Shown here: positions 1-8,195 of the stretch, one piece after another
Layout: each line of letters opens with the position of its first letter
Numbering within the stretch: position 1 is the stretch's first letter
Origin: Steroidobacter denitrificans
GTDB lineage: Bacteria; Pseudomonadota; Gammaproteobacteria; Steroidobacterales; Steroidobacteraceae
Reading direction: 5' to 3'
DNA: 64,000 nt
Assembly (NCBI RefSeq): GCF_001579945.1
Contig: NZ_CP011971.1
Coordinates: 682,001-746,000, forward strand
Translations under genes and position numbers: made by a program
Notes under the pieces: generated by a model
The model's database searches: none
The model's input: the letters and a program-made list of their open reading frames with translations, nothing else
What the model was told of the DNA's origin: nothing

Positions 1-285
1 GTGATCACCCTGCCGATCATTGCGCCTGCGCTCCTGGCGGGCTGGCTGCTGGCGTTCACGATTTCGCTGGACGACCTGGTGATCGCCAGTTTCGTTTCCG
101 GCCCGGGTTCGAGTACCCTGCCGATGGTGATTTTCTCGAAGGTGCGCCTGGGTGTGAGTCCGGATATCAACGCGCTGGCGACCATCATGGTGGCGTTGGT
201 GACCCTCGGTGTCGTCATTGCCGGTATCCTGATGGCTCGCCGGGAGGCGCGGCGTCAGCGCGACATCCAAATGGCAGCCGGCTAG
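1..285 (+). CDS. potI: Spermidine/putrescine ABC transporter permease (PotI/PotC type), C-terminal part
   Basis: This is the 3' end of an inner-membrane permease of a polyamine ABC importer; the 5' part lies outside the window. The visible 94 residues contain the family's conserved motif FTISLDDLVIASFVSGPG, the characteristic C-terminal stretch of PotC/PotI-type permeases. A final hydrophobic membrane segment (about residues 58-80) and a short basic cytoplasmic tail follow. The GTG at position 1 should not be read as a start. The partner genes (ATPase, second permease, binding protein) would lie to the left. PotI rather than PotC is a guess from overall similarity. Confidence 0.8.
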   Translation: MITLPIIAPALLAGWLLAFTISLDDLVIASFVSGPGSSTLPMVIFSKVRLGVSPDINALATIMVALVTLGVVIAGILMARREARRQRDIQMAAG

Positions 286-373
286 GATCCGCCGGTTACG
301 CGGTGGCACCAGCGATGCCATGCAGGGCGCCGATGGATGTCCGGCGCAGAAGCCTCGAGATTGGAGCAGGCCC

Positions 374-1558
374 ATGAAGAATTCGACTCGCTTGAATCAT
401 CCGCCGATCGTTGCCGTGGCGACGGACAATCGGCCGCTGGTGGCGCCGATCTACCAGTCCGTCAAGTTCACATTCGATGATGTCGTTCAGACGCAGCGCC
501 ACTCGCGCGGCGAGCGTGAAGGGTTCGCCTATTCGCGGGTATCGAATCCGACCTTGCAGCAACTGGAACTGACCCTGGCACAGTTGCAGGGTCGTGACGC
601 CTGTCTGTTGACCGCATCGGGGGTTGCGGCAGTCAACCTTGCCATGTTGTCTCTATGCAAGCAGGGCGATCATGTAGTGTCGTTCGCCGAACTCTACCAG
701 CCGACACGCTACATGATCCGGCGCCTGCTGGGACGCTATGGCGTATCCCACACGATTCTGTCGCTGGAGGATATCGAGGGTATCGAGCAACTGCTGGCGT
801 CCACGCCGACTCGGCTGGTGATGTTCGAATCGCCGAGCAATCCGGTCCTGAAGATTGCGGATATCGGGCGTATCACGGCCGCGGCCCGTGCTCACGGCGC
901 GCTCACGGTCATGGATAATACGTTCGCAGGATTCCATAACCACGGGCAGTTCGATATCGACGTGTATGTGCACAGTCTCACCAAATATGCGGGGGGACAC
1001 GGCGATGTCATGGGCGGCGCGGTGATCGCCCGGCAGGAACTCATCGACGCCATGCGCACGGATTTCATCGTCATGGGTGCGACGCTGGATCCGCATGCGG
1101 CCTTCCTGATCCAACGAGGAATGAAGACCTATGCGCTGCGTTACGAGCGGCAATGCGACAATGCCTCGAAGGTGGCGCGTTGGCTGGCGTCGCAACCCGG
1201 CGTGGCGCGTGTGCGTTATCCGGGTCTTGCCGCACATCCGCAATATGCGCTTGCACGGGCGCAGATGCATGATTTCGGGACCGTCGTGACCGTGGATTTG
1301 GAGGGCGGTGAGACGGCTGTGAACCGCTTCTCGGAGGCCTTGCGCCTGTTCACGATCTCGGCCAGTCTGGGTTCGACCGAATCGCTGGTGCAGCCCGGCC
1401 GGTTGATGTGGCCGTCGGATCTGGATGCGATACAGCGCCAATGGGCCGAAATCACGGCGGCGACGATGCGTTTGTCCATCGGCATCGAAGATGTCGAAGA
1501 TCTGCTCGAGGATATGCGGCAGGCGCTGCATCAGGCCGGGCGGGCAGCGCCTGTATAG
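374..1558 (+). CDS. Cys/Met metabolism PLP-dependent enzyme (cystathionine gamma-synthase/lyase family)
   Basis: This 394-residue protein is a fold-type I PLP enzyme of the Cys/Met metabolism family, about the normal length. The PLP-binding lysine is Lys204 in SLTKYAGGHGDVMGG, and Asp181 in VMDNTFAG would contact the pyridine nitrogen. The substrate-loop motif YSRVSNPT lies near residue 53. The ATG at 374 was chosen because the longer reading starts in a poorly conserved leader and GGAGCAGG sits just upstream. The family includes cystathionine gamma-synthase, cystathionine beta- and gamma-lyase, O-succinylhomoserine sulfhydrylase and methionine gamma-lyase. The sequence alone does not separate these, so no symbol is given. 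It stands alone between the permease and the convergent aceK. Confidence 0.85.
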   Translation: MKNSTRLNHPPIVAVATDNRPLVAPIYQSVKFTFDDVVQTQRHSRGEREGFAYSRVSNPTLQQLELTLAQLQGRDACLLTASGVAAVNLAMLSLCKQGDHVVSFAELYQPTRYMIRRLLGRYGVSHTILSLEDIEGIEQLLASTPTRLVMFESPSNPVLKIADIGRITAAARAHGALTVMDNTFAGFHNHGQFDIDVYVHSLTKYAGGHGDVMGGAVIARQELIDAMRTDFIVMGATLDPHAAFLIQRGMKTYALRYERQCDNASKVARWLASQPGVARVRYPGLAAHPQYALARAQMHDFGTVVTVDLEGGETAVNRFSEALRLFTISASLGSTESLVQPGRLMWPSDLDAIQRQWAEITAATMRLSIGIEDVEDLLEDMRQALHQAGRAAPV

Positions 1559-1581
1559 TTCTGGATCAACAGCGAGGCGGT

Positions 1582-3369
1582 TCAGAAGCTGCCGAACACG
1601 TGTACCCGATGCCGATGATAGGGTAGCACCTCCAGTACGTCGCCTTCCTGCAGACGTTGCTGAATCTCACGCCACCACTGCGCCGTCATGACCTCGCCGT
1701 GCACCTCGAGGAAGACCGTTTTCAGGCGCTCGTCGAAGCCCAGGAAGTTGATGAATGTCTCCGGGAATACGTCATTCTCATTGACGTGAAACCAGGCCTC
1801 CGCGCGCATCTCGTCCTCCTCATGGCGGGCTTGCGGCACCTCCCGGAAGCGGCAGTCGGAGACCGCGCAGAGTTCGTCGTAGTCATAAAAAATCACACGT
1901 CCGTGGCGCGTCACGCCGAAATTCTTGAGCAGCAGATCCCCGGCAAAAATGTTGGTGACGGCCAGGTCGCGTATGCATTGGCCGTAATCGAGCACCGCCA
2001 GTTCGGCGTCTCGCGGTGAGGCGTCACGAAGATACAGGTTGAGCGGAGTCATGCGGCGCTCGATATACATATGGCCGATGACCAGTTCGTCTCCCTCGAA
2101 ATGAACCGTATTGGCCGCTTCGTTATTCAATTCCTCCAGCACGGCTGCGGAAAAGCGGGCCACGGGAAACTTCAGGCGCTTGAACTCCTGGGCATCGACC
2201 AATCGCCCGGCCCGGTCATGTTTGAACACCAATTCGTATTTCTGCAGGACCTCCTCCCTCAGGACGTTCTTGGGATAGGCGAAGCGGTCGCGAATGATCT
2301 TGAAGACCACATCGTAGGAGGGCAGCGTAAAGCAGATCATCACCAAACCCCGCTCCCCCGGCGCATGTATGAACTGATCTTCACTTTGTTGCAGATGCCG
2401 GAACAGTTCTCGATAGCGTTCGGTCTTGCCCTGTTTGGCTCGACCTAGGACGGTATAAAGCTCGCTGACGGCCTTGAGCGGCAGGATGCTTTTCAGAAAT
2501 ACGACCGCCTGCCCCACATGGGTCAGATCCGCATGGAAGTAGGAGCGGGTGAAGCTGAACAGGATACTGACGGTGTCCTCATCCATCATGACGGCATCGA
2601 TGACGATGCCACTGTCGGAGTTTTTCAGGGCCAGCACGAACGGGCGCATCCAGCCAGGACCGCTGATGCGGCCGACGACATAGGCGCGGGTCATCTGAAA
2701 GAACACCGTGCGAATGAATTCGATCTGCGTGACCTGCAGCGGCGGCTGCGAGGCGGTGGCATCCCGTTCGAGCTGTGCGCGTACTTCGTTCGTGATGATC
2801 TGGATGCTGCGTTCGAAATCCACATAAGGAGTACGGAATCGATACTCGGTCAGTACATCCTCGAACAACAGCTCCAGGGAGCCGCGATTCACATATACGG
2901 AGGTCTGAATTTGTGCGGTGATCGCCGCTATGGGGTCGAAATCCAGGGCAACGAACTCGACGGCAGCGTCGACGCCGACCGTGCCGAAGGTTCTGCGCGT
3001 GACGGAGTTGAAGAAAGTCTTGTCGAATTCGCGGTCGGGCAGGGTTTCGATGAGCATGGTGAAGCGGCGCTTGATACTGCTCCATACTGCGCGCTCGTTC
3101 ACGTCCTCGCCAAGCCGGTTGCGCATCTGGGCGACGGCGCGATTGACGCATTTCTCGTACAGTTCGATGCGCTCCACTGCATCACGCTGGCTGCCGCGCC
3201 AGTCGCGCTCCTCGAATCGGTGGGGCGCACGCCGGGTGATTGCGCGGTATTCGGTATTGTAGTCGGCGAACGCCCGGGCCAGGGCCGAGGCGCATTGCTC
3301 CACCAGGAGGTCTCGCGGAGAGTTGCCCGGCGGCAGGGGAAGGCTGGAGGATTCGATTATGGACGACAT
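1582..3369 (-). CDS. aceK: Isocitrate dehydrogenase kinase/phosphatase
   Basis: AceK is the bifunctional enzyme that phosphorylates and dephosphorylates isocitrate dehydrogenase, setting the split between the TCA cycle and the glyoxylate bypass. The 595-residue product has the usual length. It carries the N-terminal family signature EERDWRGSQRDAVERIELYE and the C-terminal kinase-core motif VIFYDYDELC. The target gene icd lies immediately upstream on the same strand, 161 bp away, with an intrinsic terminator between them. In enterobacteria aceK instead follows aceB-aceA. No aceA or aceB is visible here, so the glyoxylate bypass itself is not shown by this window. Confidence 0.96.
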   Translation of the reverse strand: MSSIIESSSLPLPPGNSPRDLLVEQCASALARAFADYNTEYRAITRRAPHRFEERDWRGSQRDAVERIELYEKCVNRAVAQMRNRLGEDVNERAVWSSIKRRFTMLIETLPDREFDKTFFNSVTRRTFGTVGVDAAVEFVALDFDPIAAITAQIQTSVYVNRGSLELLFEDVLTEYRFRTPYVDFERSIQIITNEVRAQLERDATASQPPLQVTQIEFIRTVFFQMTRAYVVGRISGPGWMRPFVLALKNSDSGIVIDAVMMDEDTVSILFSFTRSYFHADLTHVGQAVVFLKSILPLKAVSELYTVLGRAKQGKTERYRELFRHLQQSEDQFIHAPGERGLVMICFTLPSYDVVFKIIRDRFAYPKNVLREEVLQKYELVFKHDRAGRLVDAQEFKRLKFPVARFSAAVLEELNNEAANTVHFEGDELVIGHMYIERRMTPLNLYLRDASPRDAELAVLDYGQCIRDLAVTNIFAGDLLLKNFGVTRHGRVIFYDYDELCAVSDCRFREVPQARHEEDEMRAEAWFHVNENDVFPETFINFLGFDERLKTVFLEVHGEVMTAQWWREIQQRLQEGDVLEVLPYHRHRVHVFGSF

Positions 3370-3439
3370 GGCGGATTATCGATCATCTGCCCTTGGTCTT
3401 CGATAACAATCGTCACACGAACCTTTCGTGGATCTCTGC

Positions 3440-3473
3440 AAAAAGATACGGGGCGCACGCGGCGCCCCGTATC
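3440..3473 (-). terminator. Rho-independent terminator of icd
   Basis: A perfect 12-bp inverted repeat (3445-3456 with 3462-3473, 5-nt loop) is followed on the minus strand by five T residues (the A run at 3440-3444). It lies about 60 bp past the icd stop codon and before aceK. It should end most icd transcripts, with aceK served by read-through or by its own promoter. Confidence 0.85.
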
Positions 3474-3530
3474 GAATCGACAACCGAGGCCCGAAATACG
3501 TGCCTCGGAACGAGCGGCCGCAGCCGTGGA

Positions 3531-4829
3531 TCATAGATTGCGAATCAGCGCATCGCCGAATTCGCTGCACTTCACTTCCTTGGCTCCTTCCATGAGGCGG
3601 GCGAAGTCATAGGTCACCGTCTTCTGGGCAATGGTTCTGTCCATGGCGGTGATGATGGCATCGGCTGCCTCGACCCAGCCCATATAGCGCAACATCATTT
3701 CGCCGGACAGGATCACTGAGCCGGGATTGACCTTGTCCATGTTCGCATACTTCGGTGCCGTGCCGTGCGTGGCCTCGAATACCGCGTGACCGGTGACGTA
3801 GTTGACATTGCCGCCCGGGGCGATGCCGATGCCGCCGACCTGCGCCGCAAGGGCGTCGGAGAGATAATCGCCGTTGAGGTTCATGGTTGCGATGACGTCG
3901 AATTCCTCGGGACGGGTCAATATCTGCTGCAGGGTAATGTCCGCGATGGCATCCTTGATGATGATCTTGCCGGCTTTTACGGCTGCATCCTGTTCTTCAT
4001 TCGCGGCCTTTTCGCCCTTGGCGGCCTTGGTGCGCTCCCATTGATCCCAGGTGTAGGTCTGGTCGGCGAATTCCTTCTCCGCCAGTTCGTACGACCAATT
4101 GCGAAAGCCGCCTTCCGTGAACTTCATGATATTGCCCTTGTGCACGATCGTCACGCTCTTGCGCTGGTTGGCGATCGCGTACTCGATGGCGGCGCGGAAC
4201 AGGCGCGCCGTGCCTTCCTGGGAGACTGCCTTGATGCCGATACCGGAGGTATCCGGGAAGCGGATCTTGGCGTACTGTTTCGGGAAGGTTTGTTTGAAAA
4301 GTTCCAGGAACTTCTTGTTCTCCGGTGAACCGGCCTCGAATTCGATGCCGGCATAGATGTCTTCGGTGTTCTCGCGGAAGATCGCCATGTCCACTTTCTC
4401 GGGCGCCTTGACGGGAGAAGGTACGCCTTTGAACCAGCGTACCGGGCGCAGACAGACATACAGGTCGAGCATCTGGCGCAATGCGACATTCAAGGAACGG
4501 ATGCCTCCGCCGATCGGCGTCGTCAGGGGGCCCTTGATCGACACCAGGTATTCGCGGCAGGCGGCGACGGTTTCGTCGGGCAGCCAGGTATTGAACAGAT
4601 CGTTGGACTTCTGGCCTGCATAGACTTCCATCCACTGGATCTTGCGCTTGTCACCATAGGCTTTCCGGACAGCCGCATCGAGCACGCGTACCGACGCACG
4701 CCATATGTCCGGGCCGGTGCCGTCGCCTTCGATGAAGGGGACGATGGGTTGGTCGGGAACGGTCAGCTTGCCGTTTTGAATCGTGATTTTCTGGCCTTGT
4801 GCAGGCACGTTGAGTTTGGGCGCCGACAT
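3531..4829 (-). CDS. icd: NADP-dependent isocitrate dehydrogenase
   Basis: This TCA-cycle enzyme oxidatively decarboxylates isocitrate to 2-oxoglutarate with NADP. The 432-residue protein matches the E. coli-type homodimeric enzyme. The substrate-binding segment [13 protein letters not shown] contains the serine (about residue 112) that AceK phosphorylates in E. coli, which fits the neighbouring aceK. Other family motifs are [14 protein letters not shown] near the N terminus and [19 protein letters not shown] near residue 340. I chose the ATG at 4829 over an in-frame TTG at 4832 because a GGAG sits 8 nt upstream of the ATG. Confidence 0.97.
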   Translation of the reverse strand: MSAPKLNVPAQGQKITIQNGKLTVPDQPIVPFIEGDGTGPDIWRASVRVLDAAVRKAYGDKRKIQWMEVYAGQKSNDLFNTWLPDETVAACREYLVSIKGPLTTPIGGGIRSLNVALRQMLDLYVCLRPVRWFKGVPSPVKAPEKVDMAIFRENTEDIYAGIEFEAGSPENKKFLELFKQTFPKQYAKIRFPDTSGIGIKAVSQEGTARLFRAAIEYAIANQRKSVTIVHKGNIMKFTEGGFRNWSYELAEKEFADQTYTWDQWERTKAAKGEKAANEEQDAAVKAGKIIIKDAIADITLQQILTRPEEFDVIATMNLNGDYLSDALAAQVGGIGIAPGGNVNYVTGHAVFEATHGTAPKYANMDKVNPGSVILSGEMMLRYMGWVEAADAIITAMDRTIAQKTVTYDFARLMEGAKEVKCSEFGDALIRNL

Positions 4830-4865
4830 CAACAGACTCCATGGGGGAGGGGTTTGAAGGGCGGA

Positions 4866-4871
4866 ATTCTA
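4866..4871 (-). promoter_or_regulatory. Possible -10 element upstream of icd
   Basis: Read on the minus strand, this is TAGAAT (5 of 6 to the sigma-70 -10 consensus), about 37 bp before the icd start. No good -35 hexamer lies at the right distance, so the call is tentative. Confidence 0.25.
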
Positions 4872-4937
4872 GCACAGCAGGGTTCCGGGCACCGGCGCGT
4901 CGGCCAGGGTGAAAGAAACAGGCCGAAAAGCAGGTTT

Positions 4938-6239
4938 TCAGGCGAAATCCACCGTGGCTGTCACCCCGGCCGGGCTGTTTTCGAAGCGTATGGACCAGCC
5001 GTAGCGCTCGCAGATCCGTCTGACCAGGTACAGGCCCATGCCATGTCCGCCGGGGTGGGTGGTGAAGCGGCGCACCGTGGCGGACAGCGCATCCGGCGGT
5101 AAGGTTCCGGCATTGCTGACGGTCAGGACTCGTCCCTGCCAGCGGCAATATATTTCCTGGCCGACACCATGCTGCACGGCGTTGCGCACCAGATTGCCGA
5201 TTGTCATCGCTACCATACTTTCAGGAATCGCGAGCCGCAGATTCGAATCCGCCTGGAGATCCAGCCTGATGCGTTTTCCCGGCGCGACGTTGCGTTGATC
5301 TTCCACGACACGCATCAGCACGGCAGGCAGATCGCATTGGGTACCGTCCGGGATATCGGCGTGCTCACGCGAGAGTGCGAGCAGCGCATCGGTAAATTCG
5401 CTCATTTCACGTACTGCTCGCTGGATGCGCCCCAGCGGCTTGAGCATGTCGGGACGATGGGCGGCGAGTTGAGCCTCGAGCAGTTCGACCGCGCCGCGCA
5501 TGACCGCCAGCGGCGTGCGCAGTTCATGGCTGGCGGCGGCGGTGAAGGACTGTTCGCGTTCGACGAAGCCGTCGAGTCGTTCCATGAACATGTCGACGGA
5601 GCGTGCGATCGGCGCCAATTCGTTGCCGGCGAACTGCGCACCGATACGCACATGCCGCTCTCCCGGGTCTATCTGGGTCAACCGATCGGCCAGCGCGGTG
5701 ACCGGTTCGACCAGCCGCCGGGAGATGGCCGCGGCGGCCAGCCCCGCCAGGAAGACGATCGTTGCGACGCCCAGAGCCAGGATGAGTACGGCGATCCATT
5801 CCTGGCGCGACAGCGTGGTGACGTCGTAGGTGATGTACAGGCGGCCGAAGTCGCCATCGCGCACGAGTACGTCCAGGAGTCTTCCGCCGGAGCGTACGCG
5901 GTGCATCTCGCCGGGGCGCAGCATCGCGATATGACGCGGTAATTCGGCGATGTCCGTGGATCGGTAGATCCGCAGTCGCGCCGAGCGCAGCGGTTCGGCG
6001 CCGCGATCCACGCGCATGCGCTGCTCGAAATGTGTCAGTTCCTCGGAAAGTAGATCCCAGGCGATGCTGCGCTTGAGCCGTTCATCGGCGAGGTAGGCGA
6101 AGGCGCTGAGCACCAGTCCCGCGACAGCCACCAGCACAATCATGGTTCCCGCGATGCGGGCTCGCAGGCTGAGCCGTGCGAATTTCTCCGCCAGTCTACG
6201 GACGGGACGGTTCCGCGGAGAGTCGATAGCCCGTGCCAT
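4938..6239 (-). CDS. Two-component sensor histidine kinase
   Basis: This is a membrane-bound histidine kinase of about 433 residues. An N-terminal membrane helix (IAGTMIVLVAVAGLVLSAFA) is followed by a sensor region of roughly 110 residues. A second helix (AVLILALGVATIVFLAGLAA) leads to a HAMP linker, an H-box with the phospho-acceptor His in FTAAASHELRTPLAVM, an N-box NLVRNAVQHG and a G-box GHGMGLYLVRRICERYG. In the first G-box the usual Asp is replaced by Asn (LTVSNAG). The gene follows and overlaps its response regulator by 44 nt if the ATG at 6239 is used. A later non-ATG start is possible. The architecture resembles PmrB/QseC-type kinases, but no stimulus can be assigned. Confidence 0.9.
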   Translation of the reverse strand: MARAIDSPRNRPVRRLAEKFARLSLRARIAGTMIVLVAVAGLVLSAFAYLADERLKRSIAWDLLSEELTHFEQRMRVDRGAEPLRSARLRIYRSTDIAELPRHIAMLRPGEMHRVRSGGRLLDVLVRDGDFGRLYITYDVTTLSRQEWIAVLILALGVATIVFLAGLAAAAISRRLVEPVTALADRLTQIDPGERHVRIGAQFAGNELAPIARSVDMFMERLDGFVEREQSFTAAASHELRTPLAVMRGAVELLEAQLAAHRPDMLKPLGRIQRAVREMSEFTDALLALSREHADIPDGTQCDLPAVLMRVVEDQRNVAPGKRIRLDLQADSNLRLAIPESMVAMTIGNLVRNAVQHGVGQEIYCRWQGRVLTVSNAGTLPPDALSATVRRFTTHPGGHGMGLYLVRRICERYGWSIRFENSPAGVTATVDFA

Positions 6240-6885
6240 GTATGGTGTGCAGCAGCTTGACGGAGAAGTTCTTGTCGATGGCGGCACGCAGCGCGTGCAT
6301 GTGTGCGCGTAGAAAATCACCCTGCGGAGGCTGATCGCCCCACAGTTCCCGCTCGAGTTCGGCACGGGTCACGACCCGGTTCGCATTCTGCAACAGCAAA
6401 ACCAGCAGGCGCCGCGTCGTCGGATTGAGCTTCAGGGATTCTCCGCCGCGTTCGGCTTCCAGAGTATCCAGGTCGAATCTAAGGTCGCCGATGCCGAGCA
6501 CACGCGCAGATTCCGGCAAGTTGGCACGGCGGACCAGCGCTTTGATACGTACATCGAGCTCGGCGAGCGAAAAGGGTTTGACCAGGTAGTCGTCGGCGCC
6601 GGCCTCGAAACCCTCGATCTTGTCGGCGAGCAGATCCTTTGCGGTCAGCATGAGTACCGGCACCCGGGTATGTCCCGCCTGACGCAGGCGGCGGCATAGC
6701 GACAACCCGTCGAGTCGCGGCAGCATCAGATCCAGAACGATCACGTCGTAGTGTCGCCCGAGCGCCATCTGCAGGCCGGTCTCTCCGTCGCTGGCGTGTT
6801 CGACCACGCTGCCGCCGCGAGCCTGAAATGATTCGGCGATGTTGGCGGCGATGTCGTGATGGTCTTCTATGAGCAGCAGGCGCAT
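6196..6885 (-). CDS. OmpR/PhoB-family response regulator
   Basis: This 229-residue DNA-binding response regulator partners the kinase gene downstream. The receiver domain has the acidic pair in LIEDHHD, the phospho-acceptor Asp52 in VLDLMLPRLDG and the conserved Lys in LVKPFS. The C-terminal winged helix ends in the usual IHGTGYRLSAE. The ATG at 6885 is preferred because the receiver begins there. An upstream ATG at 6915 would add ten residues without a visible ribosome binding site. The target genes are unknown. Confidence 0.92.
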   Translation of the reverse strand: MRLLLIEDHHDIAANIAESFQARGGSVVEHASDGETGLQMALGRHYDVIVLDLMLPRLDGLSLCRRLRQAGHTRVPVLMLTAKDLLADKIEGFEAGADDYLVKPFSLAELDVRIKALVRRANLPESARVLGIGDLRFDLDTLEAERGGESLKLNPTTRRLLVLLLQNANRVVTRAELERELWGDQPPQGDFLRAHMHALRAAIDKNFSVKLLHTIHGTGYRLSAEPSRP

Positions 6886-7261
6886 GGGTCTGACGTGAGC
6901 AGGAGCGTCCAGCATACCCGGGAAGAGTTGGCGGCGCAGCCCGTTCCGCCACGGTAGATGGCCGGAAGTGCATGATTTTGCCCCGCGGCTTTACCGAGCG
7001 ATACGGCGGATGCCGAAAACTCGAAAAAACTCTACAAATGCTTGGAAATTCATATTGGCAGAAAAGCATGTATGGATATACAGTCTCGATTGAATCCAAG
7101 CGTGTTCGAGTCCGGACGGCAGTGAGGCGGTTGTAGCGCGATTCCAGTGACTCATATTCGAGCGGACGGTCAACCGGCACCGGAGAAATCAGCGCTGGTT
7201 GCCGATGCGGTGCTGCTCGAGAAGGTCAGGTTCGAGAAGCTGGATTCGAGAAGGCAGGTTC
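6886..7261. other. Divergent intergenic region with promoter signals
   Basis: About 376 bp separate the response regulator (leftward) and a small hypothetical gene (rightward). The middle (about 7010-7090) is AT-richer than its surroundings, as expected for divergent promoters. No convincing gene was found here. Confidence 0.5.
7055..7082 (+). promoter_or_regulatory. Candidate sigma-70 promoter for the small gene at 7262
   Basis: TTGGCA (7055-7060, 5 of 6 to the -35 consensus) and TATACA (7077-7082, 4 of 6 to the -10 consensus) are separated by 16 bp in a locally AT-rich stretch. Transcription would start about 170 bp before the gene, which would leave a long leader. Confidence 0.35.
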
Positions 7262-7696
7262 ATGACTAAGAAAACAGTGACTTCGAAACTCCGTCGTCCG
7301 GCCGGGCCGGTACGCCGCTCGCCGGCGGTGCCGGCCGAGGCGCGGATCCTGCCGGTGGAGGACGTGGAGGAAGAAGAGTATGAGCCGGCGGATCTTGCAA
7401 CTTTGATCGAGTCCGAGCGTAGGGTGCTTCTGGAAGCGCATTCCTTGATGCAATGCCTGAAAGAGGTGCTGACCGGGGCGGATTTCGACGAAGCCCTGTT
7501 CTATGCCGACCTGGCGGGTGTGGCTGCAAAGATGGTGAATGAGTCAGTGGCACGCCTCGACGCCACGCAGGTCATGCCCATGATCGAGGCGCTGCGGCCG
7601 GCCTTGCGCACCAAGGCGCGTGCGAGGCAGTCTCGTATTCGAGTATCGTCCGGGAAACTCGAGGTCAGGGAAGCCAGGCCGGTGTACCTGTGCTAG
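7262..7696 (+). CDS. Small hypothetical protein, basic ends and acidic middle
   Basis: I do not recognise this 144-residue protein. The N terminus (1-30) is basic and Pro/Ala-rich. It is followed by the acidic run VEDVEEEEYEPADL, then a predicted helical segment (about 47-105) and a basic C terminus rich in Arg. There is no signal peptide or membrane segment, so it is probably cytoplasmic. AAGGCAGG about 4 nt before the ATG supports the start. It faces the convergent DUF6165 gene. Confidence 0.6.
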   Translation: MTKKTVTSKLRRPAGPVRRSPAVPAEARILPVEDVEEEEYEPADLATLIESERRVLLEAHSLMQCLKEVLTGADFDEALFYADLAGVAAKMVNESVARLDATQVMPMIEALRPALRTKARARQSRIRVSSGKLEVREARPVYLC

Positions 7697-7732
7697 CCCT
7701 CCATCGGTCATGCGGAGGCTGTGGCCGTGGCG

Positions 7733-8125
7733 TCAGTATTCTGTATAGCTTTTTTCCTCGACGATCCTGGAGCCGAGATTGATATTGATGCGGCGTTTCA
7801 CAGCCGAACGTTCGTCGTTGGTGACGTAGACGGCGCGCGCCAGATCGATGAACTCCTGATCGAAGCTGTGCCGGCGTTCCTTGTCGCGGATGCGGTCCTC
7901 GATGTCCCAGAGTTTCTCATTGATGCTGCGCAATGCCGTTCGCTCAACATCGATATCCGACGCTGCATGGGCAGAATTACGCCAGGTCGCTTCCAGCAGG
8001 TCGAGTTCGATCCGCACGTTCGCGAGTTTTTCCGGGTCGCTGATGCGATCCGACTTGATTTGCAGGATGGTGATCTTGTCGATCAGTTCACCGGGAGAAA
8101 CCGGTACCAGGATGTCAGTATTCAT
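7733..8125 (-). CDS. DUF6165 family protein
   Basis: This 130-residue protein begins TDILVPVSPGELIDKITIL and contains IEDRIRDKERR, which fit the small uncharacterised family DUF6165. It is predicted to be helical and soluble, with no signal peptide. It lies 70 bp downstream of the heptosyltransferase on the same strand, so it is probably co-transcribed with it. In my recollection such genes often sit near LPS or glycan genes. The function is unknown; a role in LPS assembly is inferred from context only. Confidence 0.75.
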   Translation of the reverse strand: MNTDILVPVSPGELIDKITILQIKSDRISDPEKLANVRIELDLLEATWRNSAHAASDIDVERTALRSINEKLWDIEDRIRDKERRHSFDQEFIDLARAVYVTNDERSAVKRRININLGSRIVEEKSYTEY

Positions 8126-8195
8126 TGCGGCAGGTTAAGCGTCAGGACCGCGGCAAACAAGCCCGCTGGCGTCGCCGGGCGCTATCGCATCGCGG

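Noticed and set aside
2518-3612. 364-residue open frame on the plus strand
   Set aside because: It is antisense to aceK and runs through the icd terminator.
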